From Bacteroidales bacterium (GTDB taxonomy: Bacteria > Bacteroidota > Bacteroidia > Bacteroidales > S143-33), in contig JALWCU010000160.1 in assembly GCA_027015275.1 (NCBI GenBank), positions 1-38,084 of the forward strand: DNA of 38,084 nt, given 5' to 3'. Every line of letters begins with the position of its first letter. Position 1 is the stretch's first letter. Positions 15,405 through 23,577 of this stretch are shown here, piece after piece. The position numbers and the translations under genes were made by a program. The notes beneath the pieces are model-generated. The model worked only from the letters and a program-made list of their open reading frames with translations, was not told where the DNA came from and searched no databases.

Positions 15405-17174
15405 ATGAAAAAATTTCTTTTAGCTCTTTGGCTGGTGATAGTCAGTCTTGGTGTTGGTACTGCGCAGTCTGAGATTACAGCCCAGGGCGTTAAAAATTGG
15501 ATTTATTATCTTGCTAGTGATCAGATGAAAGGGCGTTTCCCTTGTACAGAGCAGACAAAGCAGATAGTTCATCGTCTGCGTCAGGAATATATTGACCATG
15601 GTCTCACCCTGTTGGCGGACAGCGGGTTTCAGTATTTTGAGATTAATGGTGGACTTAAATTTTATGGCCAAAATTTTCTAAAGGTTGGTGCCCAGTCTTA
15701 TGTGATTGATAAGGATTATAAAGTTTATCCTTCGTCAGACACCGGATTATTCAAGGCTAATGATGTTGTCTTTGTTGGGTATGGTTTTGACATAAAGGAA
15801 GGCAAAGCTGTGCGCTTGAATGATTATGGGGGTGTCAATGTTAAGGACAAATGGGTTATGATCCTTCGTGGCATTCCGCTTCATTCCACTGTTTCAAGTC
15901 AGATTCTTAAGGATTATTCTCCTGATTATAAGAAGATTAATGTAGCAAAAGAACATGGAGCTGTAGGCGTTATTTTTGTCAATCCACGATATAAGAACGA
16001 TAGGCTGATTTATTATGCTATCCCGAGTATGTTGTCAAAGCAAGATTTCCCTGTAATTCAGGTAAAACGATATGTAGCAGATAAAATTTTAGGTCAAAGC
16101 CTGGATAAAGTGGAAAGTCAAATGCAGAAGCGAGGGACTATAGCCTTTGACGTAATGTCTTCTATAGAATTGGCTGTCCACGATAAGGTCATTAAATGCA
16201 AAACACAGAATGTTGTTGCTCTTCTGAAAAGTAATGACCCCAAGCTGGGCGGTAGATATATAATCATTGGTGCACATTATGATCACCTGGGTTTGGGCGG
16301 TTATGAGTCAGGTTCTCGTATGCCAGACACTGTGGCTATTCATAACGGCGCTGATGACAATGCTTCTGGTACTACTGGTGTTATGGAACTGATGAAATAT
16401 CTTTCTTCGGTGCGCAACAAGCTGGGACGAAGCATCATTTTTGTTGATTTTGGTGCCGAGGAAGAAGGACTTCTGGGTTCGGAGTATTTTGCCCATCATT
16501 TGCCAGTACCCAAGGATAGTATTGATTTGATGATCAATATGGATATGATTGGTAAATACAAAGATGAGGCAGATTTTATGGGACTGGGAACTGCACCTGA
16601 ACTAAAAGAGATTTTTAAACAGATAGAATATGATTCTACCAAGTTGAATGTCAAGACTTTTGCCAAGGATTTTGGCGGTTCTGATCAGGAATCATTCAGG
16701 GATGTGGGGATTCCTACTATTTTTGTCTATGCTAGTACTGCAAAGGGCTATCATACACCGATGGATGATCCACAATATATTAATTATCAGGGTGAAGCGA
16801 ATGTTTTGAAGTATGTTGAAAAGCTGGCTATACGGGCTTCCCAGTATCCTGGCCATTTCCATTTTATTAAGCAGAAAGGTGGCTCTCGTGGTGGAGGGGG
16901 CTATGGAAATATGAAAGTACGTATGGAGATACGTCCTGCCTTTGGCTTCAGCGGAAAAGGTCTAAAGGTTGATGCTGTTGATGCTGGAGGACCAGCAGAT
17001 AAAGCTGGCATCATAAAAGGTGATGTAATTATTGAGATTGCTGGGCGAAAGATTAATAATATTTACGATTACATGAATGTGTTGTCAAAGATTGAACCAG
17101 GACAAAGCGTCAAGATAATAGTGCTTAGAGGTGGGAAAAAAGTCGAGACCGTTGTTCATTTCTTTGGCGGATGA
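15405..17174 (+). CDS. Secreted M28 zinc peptidase with PA and PDZ domains
   Basis: The 589-residue exported protein has a signal peptide (about 1-20, cut near GTAQ). A protease-associated domain lies around 110-235. The M28 catalytic domain (about 265-480) shows every expected metal or catalytic position: AHYDHLG (His291), NGADDNASG (Asp317/318), FGAEEEGLLGSEYFA (Glu352-354), NMDMIG (Asp380) and GYHTPMDD (His450). A C-terminal PDZ domain (about 505-585, KVDAVDAGGPADKAGIIKGDVIIEIAGRKI) follows a Gly-rich linker. It likely acts as an aminopeptidase in the periplasm or at the surface. The operon ends here with a strong hairpin terminator. Confidence 0.92.
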   Translation: MKKFLLALWLVIVSLGVGTAQSEITAQGVKNWIYYLASDQMKGRFPCTEQTKQIVHRLRQEYIDHGLTLLADSGFQYFEINGGLKFYGQNFLKVGAQSYVIDKDYKVYPSSDTGLFKANDVVFVGYGFDIKEGKAVRLNDYGGVNVKDKWVMILRGIPLHSTVSSQILKDYSPDYKKINVAKEHGAVGVIFVNPRYKNDRLIYYAIPSMLSKQDFPVIQVKRYVADKILGQSLDKVESQMQKRGTIAFDVMSSIELAVHDKVIKCKTQNVVALLKSNDPKLGGRYIIIGAHYDHLGLGGYESGSRMPDTVAIHNGADDNASGTTGVMELMKYLSSVRNKLGRSIIFVDFGAEEEGLLGSEYFAHHLPVPKDSIDLMINMDMIGKYKDEADFMGLGTAPELKEIFKQIEYDSTKLNVKTFAKDFGGSDQESFRDVGIPTIFVYASTAKGYHTPMDDPQYINYQGEANVLKYVEKLAIRASQYPGHFHFIKQKGGSRGGGGYGNMKVRMEIRPAFGFSGKGLKVDAVDAGGPADKAGIIKGDVIIEIAGRKINNIYDYMNVLSKIEPGQSVKIIVLRGGKKVETVVHFFGG

Positions 17175-17214
17175 TAATGTGTAATTACTGAGTGATAAGC
17201 GCCTTGTAGATTTC

Positions 17215-17261
17215 AATGCCACGCCGTTTGAAATATTTTTTAGCGGTGTGGCATTTTTTTA
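17215..17261 (+). terminator. Rho-independent terminator of the GT2-M28 operon
   Basis: AATGCCACGCCG and CGGTGTGGCATT pair over about 12 bp, with one G-T wobble, around an A/T-rich loop. A run of seven T follows immediately on the plus strand. The opposite strand lacks a T-run, so it serves the M28 gene and not the convergent membrane-protein gene. Confidence 0.85.
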
Positions 17262-17307
17262 TTTGCATGTGGAATGTGAAATAATATTTTCGGGAGGGTG
17301 CTGAGCA

Positions 17308-17700
17308 TTATTTCTGCCCAAAGAGTATTTTCATTGCTACCTGGCGGTCTTGTTCTCTGAGCAGACCTGTGTTGAGGGCCTGACGAATGAGACTGAGAGC
17401 ATATTTATTATCCGTACCGAGCATTACTACGCCTTTGAGAAATTTGTAATAAGCCTTATTCTCGGGTGATAAAAGTCCTGGGAACGTGAACATTAGCAGG
17501 ATAGCTGCCCATTTGAATTTGCCTTTGTGGAAGAGGTTCAATGATTTACGTATGTTGCCTGTGCGAAGGTAGATTATTAGTCCCGCAATAGAGTATATCA
17601 GTAATACTAAGCTAATCATTATTTGTCCGTGCGTGAATCCAAGTATTGCACCAGTAAAGGCAATTATGTATAGCAGGTAAAAGTCTGTTATGTATAGCAT
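17308..17700 (-). CDS. Small membrane protein of unknown function
   Basis: I do not recognise this 130-residue protein. It has three hydrophobic segments: about residues 6-24 (DFYLLYIIAFTGAILGF), 27-45 (IMISLVLLIYSIAGLIIYL) and 65-78 (WAAILLMFTFPGL). A soluble C-terminal tail of about 50 residues has TPR-like helical character (NKAYYKFLKGVVMLGTDNKYALSLIRQALNTGLLREQDRQVAMKILFG). The tail resembles a single helical-hairpin repeat but is too short to name. Codon use and composition look like the neighbours. It is divergent from the secreted protein gene at 17792 and convergent with the M28 gene. Confidence 0.65.
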   Translation of the reverse strand: MLYITDFYLLYIIAFTGAILGFTHGQIMISLVLLIYSIAGLIIYLRTGNIRKSLNLFHKGKFKWAAILLMFTFPGLLSPENKAYYKFLKGVVMLGTDNKYALSLIRQALNTGLLREQDRQVAMKILFGQK

Positions 17701-17791
17701 AGAATAATTTTTGCAGTGAAGAAGATTTAATTTGCAACAATTGTGGGCAAATTTTACCTTAATTTTAGTAATTTACAAAAAAAATATGCTC

Positions 17792-18181
17792 ATGAAACGT
17801 TTGTTTTTCATAGGTGTTATTCTTCTGTTCGGATTGCAAGCCTTTTCGCAGATATATTTGGATGGTATGGCTATGAGTAAACTGGTAAAAGATGATTATA
17901 TCCTGATTGCTGTCCCTTACCCATTTTCGCGTACAAGGGCGTATTACCGCATGCCGCAGCGAAATGGATTTTTGATGAAGAAGAAAATAGTTATCACTGA
18001 TGCCAATGGGAATCCATTGAAGTTCAATACAGTAACAGGTGTTATTCAGCTTTTCGAAGATAATGGTTGGGTCTATCGTGATCATTTGAATGATTTTTCT
18101 TCTTCTACAGTGGGTCTGGCCGATGCAAAGCTTTATTTACTCTTTGAGAGAAAGCCTGATTTTCAGCGTGATAGCATGTAG
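17792..18181 (+). CDS. Small secreted protein of unknown function
   Basis: The track opens at 17732, but the first residues there are not signal-like. The ATG at 17792 gives a clean signal peptide, MKRLFFIGVILLFGLQAFSQ, and a protein of 129 residues; an ATG at 17786 is the alternative. The mature part is beta-rich with aromatic pairs (DDYILIAVPYPFSRTRAYYRMP and KKKIVITDANGNPLKFNTVTGVIQLFEDNGWVY) and has no enzyme motif that I can name. It is likely periplasmic or surface-associated. No TAnnTTTG element was found upstream. It precedes the type IX-secreted protein gene by 114 bases with no terminator visible between. Confidence 0.6.
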   Translation: MKRLFFIGVILLFGLQAFSQIYLDGMAMSKLVKDDYILIAVPYPFSRTRAYYRMPQRNGFLMKKKIVITDANGNPLKFNTVTGVIQLFEDNGWVYRDHLNDFSSSTVGLADAKLYLLFERKPDFQRDSM

Positions 18182-18295
18182 AAGTTGATTTATTCTATGG
18201 TATTTTATCCCGTAGAACTTATTGCTTTTTGATCAAGCATTTGTCTTTATTCAGGAATTCAAACTATCTTAAAGAAAATCAAAAATATAGAGGCC

Positions 18296-19714
18296 ATGAA
18301 TAAAATTTTTACCTTTTTGTTAGCTACTATAATGGGTTTGTCTATGTGGGCACAGAGTCCGGTCCCCCCGATTCCTACTGCGCAGAACTCTTCGTATTAC
18401 AAAGATTCTGTTTCCACATCCTGGTATCTCAATGATAGTACTTTGAACTATTATTTTGATACTGAATCTAATGTATGGAAATTGACAAATAAAGTAGTTA
18501 ATTCTTTTTCAGGACGTTACTACAGTAAGATAGACCATTATTACCAAGATACTAATAATACTTTGTTGATTTATGAGGAGAGGACAGTGCGGCGTGATAG
18601 TCTTCATCGCATAATTGTTCAAATTCAAAAGGAACAAATAGGTAATCAGCTCTTTCCGACCTTCAAGGATACTATCACTTATCTGGGCAATACCGAATTG
18701 CCAACCGAAGACCTTAGTTTTAAATATGATAGCACTACCAATACATGGGAAAATTTCTTTAAAGTCATAAATGGCTATGATGAGAATGGTATGGATACTA
18801 CGAGAGTTGAGATGAGCTGGCAAAACAATCAATGGCTTAATGAGTACAAATATTATTATGCTTACGACACAAACAAAGCACTGATAGAAGTGAGAATGTT
18901 TTCATGGAATGGCTATAACTGGCAATTTTCTGCTCAGAAATATTTTACTTATGACCAGAACGGCAATTTGATTGAATGTAGATTTTATCAGTATAATAGT
19001 TTGACCGACCAATTTGATGAGTATTATAGAGAAAATTTAGGATATAATTCTGATAATCAGATGATTTATAGGACGCGTAGAACTTTGGTCGCTGGACAGC
19101 TAATTCCAATGGATAGTAGTGTTTATTCTTATGATAATAAGCTTTGGGTAAGTGATACTACGTATGGCTGGAAGGATTCATGGATATACAAGCAAGTTAA
19201 AATTTATGAATATAATGACAACAACGATAAAGTCTCTTTGACAACAAAGAGTTGGGACTACAGGAGTGAGCAGTGGAAAAATTATTATAAATACACTTTT
19301 TCGTATAGTCTGAACAAGCCAATTGACCAGTGTGTCTCACCACAGGAAATTTTTGGTAACCTGAAATCTATTCCCGATGAGATGATTTTTTATTCATGGT
19401 ATAATGATGCTTGGTTGGCGTCTGAGAAAACAGACTATTTTTACTCAAAATATACAGAGTGGACTACGGCTGATGTACCTGTTTTGTCAGTGTCCAGATT
19501 AAATATTTATCCCAATCCTGCTAATGATTATATTATTGTTGATATTGGACATCAGCCAGCTTTCGGGCAGATTATTAATATGAATGGTCAGGTTGTTAAG
19601 AACGCTATTGTTATTAGCAATTTGCTTGATGTCAGTGATTTACCAGCTGGCATATACGTCATCAGGATTAAGCAACAGGGCAGAATCTTACTTGGGAAAT
19701 TTATTAAAAACTAA
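18296..19714 (+). CDS. Type IX-secreted repeat protein with C-terminal sorting domain
   Basis: The 472-residue protein has a signal peptide (MNKIFTFLLATIMGLSMWAQ). Its type A type IX secretion sorting domain covers about residues 398-472: LNIYPNPANDYIIVDIG, GQIINMNGQVV, LDVSDLPAGIYVIRI, then a final GKFIKN. The middle (about 40-390) repeats a beta pattern of the form 'YxYDxNGNLIExxxxxWNxxxWxxxxKxxYxY', rich in Tyr, Trp and Asn and resembling YD/WG-type repeats. The protein is thus exported to the Sec pathway and then across the outer membrane to the surface. Binding or adhesion is plausible but not shown. A terminator follows. Confidence 0.88.
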   Translation: MNKIFTFLLATIMGLSMWAQSPVPPIPTAQNSSYYKDSVSTSWYLNDSTLNYYFDTESNVWKLTNKVVNSFSGRYYSKIDHYYQDTNNTLLIYEERTVRRDSLHRIIVQIQKEQIGNQLFPTFKDTITYLGNTELPTEDLSFKYDSTTNTWENFFKVINGYDENGMDTTRVEMSWQNNQWLNEYKYYYAYDTNKALIEVRMFSWNGYNWQFSAQKYFTYDQNGNLIECRFYQYNSLTDQFDEYYRENLGYNSDNQMIYRTRRTLVAGQLIPMDSSVYSYDNKLWVSDTTYGWKDSWIYKQVKIYEYNDNNDKVSLTTKSWDYRSEQWKNYYKYTFSYSLNKPIDQCVSPQEIFGNLKSIPDEMIFYSWYNDAWLASEKTDYFYSKYTEWTTADVPVLSVSRLNIYPNPANDYIIVDIGHQPAFGQIINMNGQVVKNAIVISNLLDVSDLPAGIYVIRIKQQGRILLGKFIKN

Positions 19715-19738
19715 GCTTGACAAGTTATTGTGCGACTC

Positions 19739-19775
19739 AAAAGGTCCGGGGCAACCACTGTCCTGGGCCTTTTCT
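19739..19775 (+). terminator. Rho-independent terminator after the type IX-secreted protein gene
   Basis: AAAAGGTCCGGGG pairs with TCCTGGGCCTTTT over about 13 bp with three G-T wobbles, around a 9-base loop. The T-run is part of the stem (TTTTCTT), as in many Bacteroidota terminators. Confidence 0.75.
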
Positions 19776-19855
19776 TGTATTTCGTGATTTAATAGTTCTT
19801 AACTTAGGAAAATTTCTGTTAGATTTACCACTAAGATTTTTCAATTTTTTAGACG

Positions 19856-22009
19856 ATGGAATTTAATGAAAATCATGTCGAGCGTATAGCCACAGAGCTT
19901 TCTTTGAGCCAGAGCCAGGTAAAAAGCGTTTTATATCTTCTTTCTAATGGTGCGACAATCCCATTTATAGCGCGTTACAGAAAGGATCACACAGGTGGGC
20001 TGGACGAAGTGCAGATAGAAAAAATTCAGGATATAGAGCGACGTCTGACAGAGATAGACCAGAGACGTGAGACAATTCTTTCTACAATAGAAGAACAGGG
20101 CAAGCTCACACCAGAGCTGAAGCAAAAAATTCTCTCTGCACAGACCTTAGCAGAGCTCGAAGACCTTTATTTGCCGTACAAGCCAAAGCGCCGTACCCGT
20201 GGAGTGATAGCTCGGGAAAAGGGCTTGGAACCTTTGGCTAAAAAGATATTTGAGCAGCATGCCTTTGACCCAAGGACAGAAGCAGAGAAATATCTTTCAG
20301 ACGAAGTGGACAGTGTGGAGGAAGCTCTGCAAGGCGCTCGGGATATTATTGCCGAATGGGTGAACGAAGATGCATCGGTCAGGGCTAAGCTCAGAAATCT
20401 GTTCAGCCGCCATGGCATACTCAGCACCAAAGTTCGTAAAGGAAAAGCAGAAGAAGGGCAAAAATATCGTGATTACTTCTCTTATTCTGAACCTATTACA
20501 CGTATTGCTTCACATCGTGTTTTGGCAATCTTCCGAGCCGAGCGCGAAGGAATAATTAATATGAACATTGAGCCAGACCGGGATAGGACTCTGGATGTTC
20601 TTTATCGTCATTTTGTGCATGGAGAGAATGATGCGGCTGAGCAAGTACGCCTGGCTGTCAAAGGCAGTTATTTGAGACTGATACGCCCGAGTCTGGAGAC
20701 AGAGATACGTCAGCAGCTCAAGGAAAAGGCAGATGATGAAGCGATAAAGGTTTTTACGCAGAATTTGTGGCATTTGCTCATGGAGCCACCATTGGGACGC
20801 AAGCGTGTGCTGGCTATTGACCCTGGCTTCCGTACTGGCTGCAAGGTTGTTACGCTAAACGAGTCAGGCGACTTGTTGTTCAACACAAATATATATCCAC
20901 ACAGCGGCGCCAAAGAAGCAGTGCAGGCTGCACGTACTATCTCGAGGCTTGTTGAGCAATACAAGATTGATGTTATTGCCTTGGGCAGTGGCACTGCAAG
21001 TCGTGAGACAGAGAAATTTCTCAAAAAGGTACGTTTGCCACATAAAGTAAAGATTTTTATAGTTGATGAGAGCGGCGCATCGATTTATTCTGCTTCGGCT
21101 GTGGCACGTGAAGAATTCCCTGATTATGATGTAACAGTACGTGGTGCTGTGTCCATTGGCCGCCGTCTGATTGATCCGTTGGCAGAACTTGTAAAGATAG
21201 ACCCGAAGTCGCTGGGTGTGGGTCAATATCAGCATGATGTTAACCAAGCGCGGCTCAAAGAGGCTTTGGACCGTACTGTTCAATATGTTGTCAACCGTGT
21301 GGGCGTGGATGTGAACACAGCTTCTAAGTATTTACTAATGTATGTTTCGGGCATAGGTAAGACTCTTGCCGAAAACATTGTTCGCTATCGTCAGGAAAAT
21401 GGTCCTTTCCACAGCCGCATGGAGCTAAAAAATGTTAAGCTTATGGGCGATAAGGCGTTTGAGCAATCCGCTGGTTTCCTGCGTATTCCAGATGCAACCA
21501 ACCCCCTTGATTGCACAGCAGTACATCCAGAGAGTTATCATATTGTAGAGCGTATGGCGCATGATTTGGGCGTGGGCATAGAGGAGCTTATTGCTGATAA
21601 GAAACTACAAGAAAAGATTGATATTTACCGTTATATGGACGAACAGGCTGGACAAGAGACACTCAAAGATATTATGAAGGAGCTTGCCCGTCCTGGCCGT
21701 GACCCGCGCGAAGAGTTTAAAGTCCTTGAGTTTGACGAGAATATTAAATCTATTGAAGACCTGAAGGTAGGCATGGTTTTGCCAGGTGTGGTCAGGAATG
21801 TTACCAAGTTTGGAGCTTTTGTGGATATTGGCATAAAGGATAATGGACTCGTGCATATTTCGGAGATGGCTGATCGTTTCGTATCAGATCCGAACGAAAT
21901 TGTGCATGTTCACCAGCATGTAATGGTCAAAGTCATTTCCATAGACCTTGAGCGTCATCGTATTGCTTTGTCATTGCGCATTGACAAAGAGAATAAGGGC
22001 AAAGAGTAG
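19856..22009 (+). CDS. tex: Tex family RNA-binding transcription accessory protein
   Basis: The 717-residue protein is a full-length Tex homologue. The N-terminal helical part contains LYLLSNGATIPFIARYRKDHTGGLDEVQI and DLYLPYKPKRRTRGVIAREKGLEPLA. A YqgF/RNase H-like domain (about 322-430, RVLAIDPGFRTGCKVV) follows. Helix-hairpin-helix motifs are present (about 494-530, MYVSGIGKTLAENIVRYRQENGPFHSR). An S1 domain covers about 635-710 (GMVLPGVVRNVTKFGAFVDIGIKDNGLVHISEMA). Tex binds nucleic acid and affects transcription, and its relatives process RNA. It is monocistronic here, preceded by a terminator, and convergent with the VTT-domain gene. No consensus promoter is clear. Confidence 0.95.
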   Translation: MEFNENHVERIATELSLSQSQVKSVLYLLSNGATIPFIARYRKDHTGGLDEVQIEKIQDIERRLTEIDQRRETILSTIEEQGKLTPELKQKILSAQTLAELEDLYLPYKPKRRTRGVIAREKGLEPLAKKIFEQHAFDPRTEAEKYLSDEVDSVEEALQGARDIIAEWVNEDASVRAKLRNLFSRHGILSTKVRKGKAEEGQKYRDYFSYSEPITRIASHRVLAIFRAEREGIINMNIEPDRDRTLDVLYRHFVHGENDAAEQVRLAVKGSYLRLIRPSLETEIRQQLKEKADDEAIKVFTQNLWHLLMEPPLGRKRVLAIDPGFRTGCKVVTLNESGDLLFNTNIYPHSGAKEAVQAARTISRLVEQYKIDVIALGSGTASRETEKFLKKVRLPHKVKIFIVDESGASIYSASAVAREEFPDYDVTVRGAVSIGRRLIDPLAELVKIDPKSLGVGQYQHDVNQARLKEALDRTVQYVVNRVGVDVNTASKYLLMYVSGIGKTLAENIVRYRQENGPFHSRMELKNVKLMGDKAFEQSAGFLRIPDATNPLDCTAVHPESYHIVERMAHDLGVGIEELIADKKLQEKIDIYRYMDEQAGQETLKDIMKELARPGRDPREEFKVLEFDENIKSIEDLKVGMVLPGVVRNVTKFGAFVDIGIKDNGLVHISEMADRFVSDPNEIVHVHQHVMVKVISIDLERHRIALSLRIDKENKGKE

Positions 22010-22096
22010 CCCATTATGAATGAAGTTGATAATTTGGTCCCTTTTATTAAAGGCGTGTGCGAAATAAAGTGCCTGACAGCGATAAATGATTGTCTT

Positions 22097-22675
22097 TTAA
22101 GAGTTTAGTCCTGGCAAAAGTAGTGTCCATAGGTCTTTGCCTAAGAAAATAATAACAGAATAGGTAACAATGTGAGAAATAGTATAGTAAAGGACAAATT
22201 TCCAGTAGCTATAACGAGTGATACCGAGCACAAAAGAGAGAAGATCCGATGGTACTATAGGTAGAAAGCCCCATGCAAAAACAATGGGATCACCAAAGCG
22301 TTCGAGTCCCTGCTTTATTTTGTTGATTTTCCCTGGGCTCTTTTTCATTAAAATTTTGTCCAGTCCTGTGTCTTCACCAAAGAAGTAAATAAGTGATGAC
22401 GAGACGATAAGTCCTATTAATGAAGTTATTAGTAGCACCCAAGGATTGTGAATAATCAGGGTACCGACCAGTACAGCTGTAACATTGGGTATCAGAGTAA
22501 ATGCACGCAGACAGCTGAAAATCAGGTATGCAATGATTATGTAGTTCTGGAAACGGCTGAGAAATGCTGCTATCTTGTTTATATTCAAGCTTTTGTCGTT
22601 GTAAATAACCCAGAGCCAGAACAATAGAATTATTCCCAACCAAATAAAGAAAGTGATTCTCTGTTTATTACTCAT
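22097..22675 (-). CDS. VTT-domain (DedA/TVP38-like) membrane protein
   Basis: The track begins 15 bases upstream (MQSCSM...), but the ATG at 22675 is favoured because it overlaps the stop of the upstream lipoprotein gene as ATGA and gives MSNKQRITFFIWLG. The 192-residue protein has about five hydrophobic segments. The VTT/SNARE-associated signature is visible as IPNVTAVLVGTLIIHNPWVLLITSLIGLIVSSSLIYFFGEDTG and then FGDPIVFAWGFLPIVPSDLLSFVLGITR. Family members work in the inner membrane, with some acting on lipid distribution or proton-coupled transport. The specific role is unknown. Confidence 0.8.
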   Translation of the reverse strand: MSNKQRITFFIWLGIILLFWLWVIYNDKSLNINKIAAFLSRFQNYIIIAYLIFSCLRAFTLIPNVTAVLVGTLIIHNPWVLLITSLIGLIVSSSLIYFFGEDTGLDKILMKKSPGKINKIKQGLERFGDPIVFAWGFLPIVPSDLLSFVLGITRYSYWKFVLYYTISHIVTYSVIIFLGKDLWTLLLPGLNS

Positions 22676-23532
22676 TGAGCAACTCTGCATTGATATTTTA
22701 TAGCTAATACAATTGAGCTGGAGCCTGGGCGTATTGATAGAACTTTCATTGCGCCTTTTCTGCCATCTTGCGTTTCGAATATCAGTGTATTGTCTATAGA
22801 GAGTGCTTCTACGCCAATGCCATCGCTTGGTGTGTTATATAGGTAACGCTCTGTAACAGTCATATAATAAATGTAGCGGTCATCCATGGAGTTGTATGCT
22901 ACCAGTGATTTTGCTATTTTCGTTATTCTCTGTCCGTCAACGGAATAGTTTATGCCTTGTCCTTGTAATGTTGAAGCCAGCCATGGTGCATTAGGTGATG
23001 TGATAGTGTAAGCTCCGTCATTACCAACAACAAATGCAATATCAAAACTACCGGCTGCTGCTGTAGTGTCCAGAGCTGTGTGTGTTGCCAAATCGTAGAA
23101 ACCTTTACCCAAGAGTGGTGTATAAAGAATTACTGTATCTTGTATCAGGTCTGGGTAAGGATCAACTACACGCAGATATTTTATTACAGTTGTAGTGTTG
23201 TAAGGGTCTTTTACAGAGAACTTTGCTGTAATAAGGCTATCTGATGATAATTCAATCCCCTCGGGTATCTTTATGACAAAAGAGTCAATATATTGATGAG
23301 TGAAAGACGGAAACAAGGTATCAAAGCGGAAAATAACTGGATTTGTTTCTATGTGAAAGCTTTTCATATCTTCCTGTGTCCTGGCTTTGATGTGAAAGAC
23401 AGCAGGTTTGATAGTCGAGCATTTTACTATTGAATCTGTGGGAGATATATTTAGCTGGGGTACGATTGGTTCCTTGGGTTTGCAGCCGGCAAAAAGAATT
23501 ATTGTCACAAGTAAGTATGTTAATTTTTTCAT
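22672..23532 (-). CDS. Lipoprotein of unknown function
   Basis: The 286-residue protein has the lipoprotein signal MKKLTYLLVTIILFAGC followed by KPKEPIVPQ. The rest is beta-rich. An Ig-like first half contains FHIKARTQEDMKSFHIE and IPEGIELSSDSLITAKFSVKDPYNTTTVIKYLRVVDP. The second half holds KGFYDLATHTALDTTAAAGSFDIAFVVGNDGAYTITSP. That last stretch resembles DUF-type Bacteroidota lipoproteins whose values are read as secreted domains, but I cannot name the family. It overlaps the VTT gene by 4 bases, so the two are coupled. It is divergent from the type IX plug-protein gene. Confidence 0.75.
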   Translation of the reverse strand: MKKLTYLLVTIILFAGCKPKEPIVPQLNISPTDSIVKCSTIKPAVFHIKARTQEDMKSFHIETNPVIFRFDTLFPSFTHQYIDSFVIKIPEGIELSSDSLITAKFSVKDPYNTTTVIKYLRVVDPYPDLIQDTVILYTPLLGKGFYDLATHTALDTTAAAGSFDIAFVVGNDGAYTITSPNAPWLASTLQGQGINYSVDGQRITKIAKSLVAYNSMDDRYIYYMTVTERYLYNTPSDGIGVEALSIDNTLIFETQDGRKGAMKVLSIRPGSSSIVLAIKYQCRVAQ

Positions 23533-23547
23533 AACTTTTTTCGTTGT

Positions 23548-23555
23548 ATTTTTGA
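23548..23555 (+). promoter_or_regulatory. Candidate -7 element for the type IX plug gene
   Basis: TATTTTTG matches TAnnTTTG and lies 22 bases before the ATG at 23578. No -33 TTG is visible. Confidence 0.35.
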
Positions 23556-23562
23556 GTATTCC

Positions 23563-23570
23563 AAAATTAT
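23563..23570 (-). promoter_or_regulatory. Candidate -7 element for the lipoprotein-VTT pair
   Basis: The minus strand reads TAATTTTG, matching TAnnTTTG, 30 bases before the ATG at 23532. It lies only 7 bases from the opposing -7 of the plug gene. No -33 TTG is visible. Confidence 0.35.
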
Positions 23571-23577
23571 TAAAAAA

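Noticed and set aside
20864-21283. 139-aa minus-strand ORF inside tex
   Set aside because: It is a shadow; tex is continuous and conserved across it.
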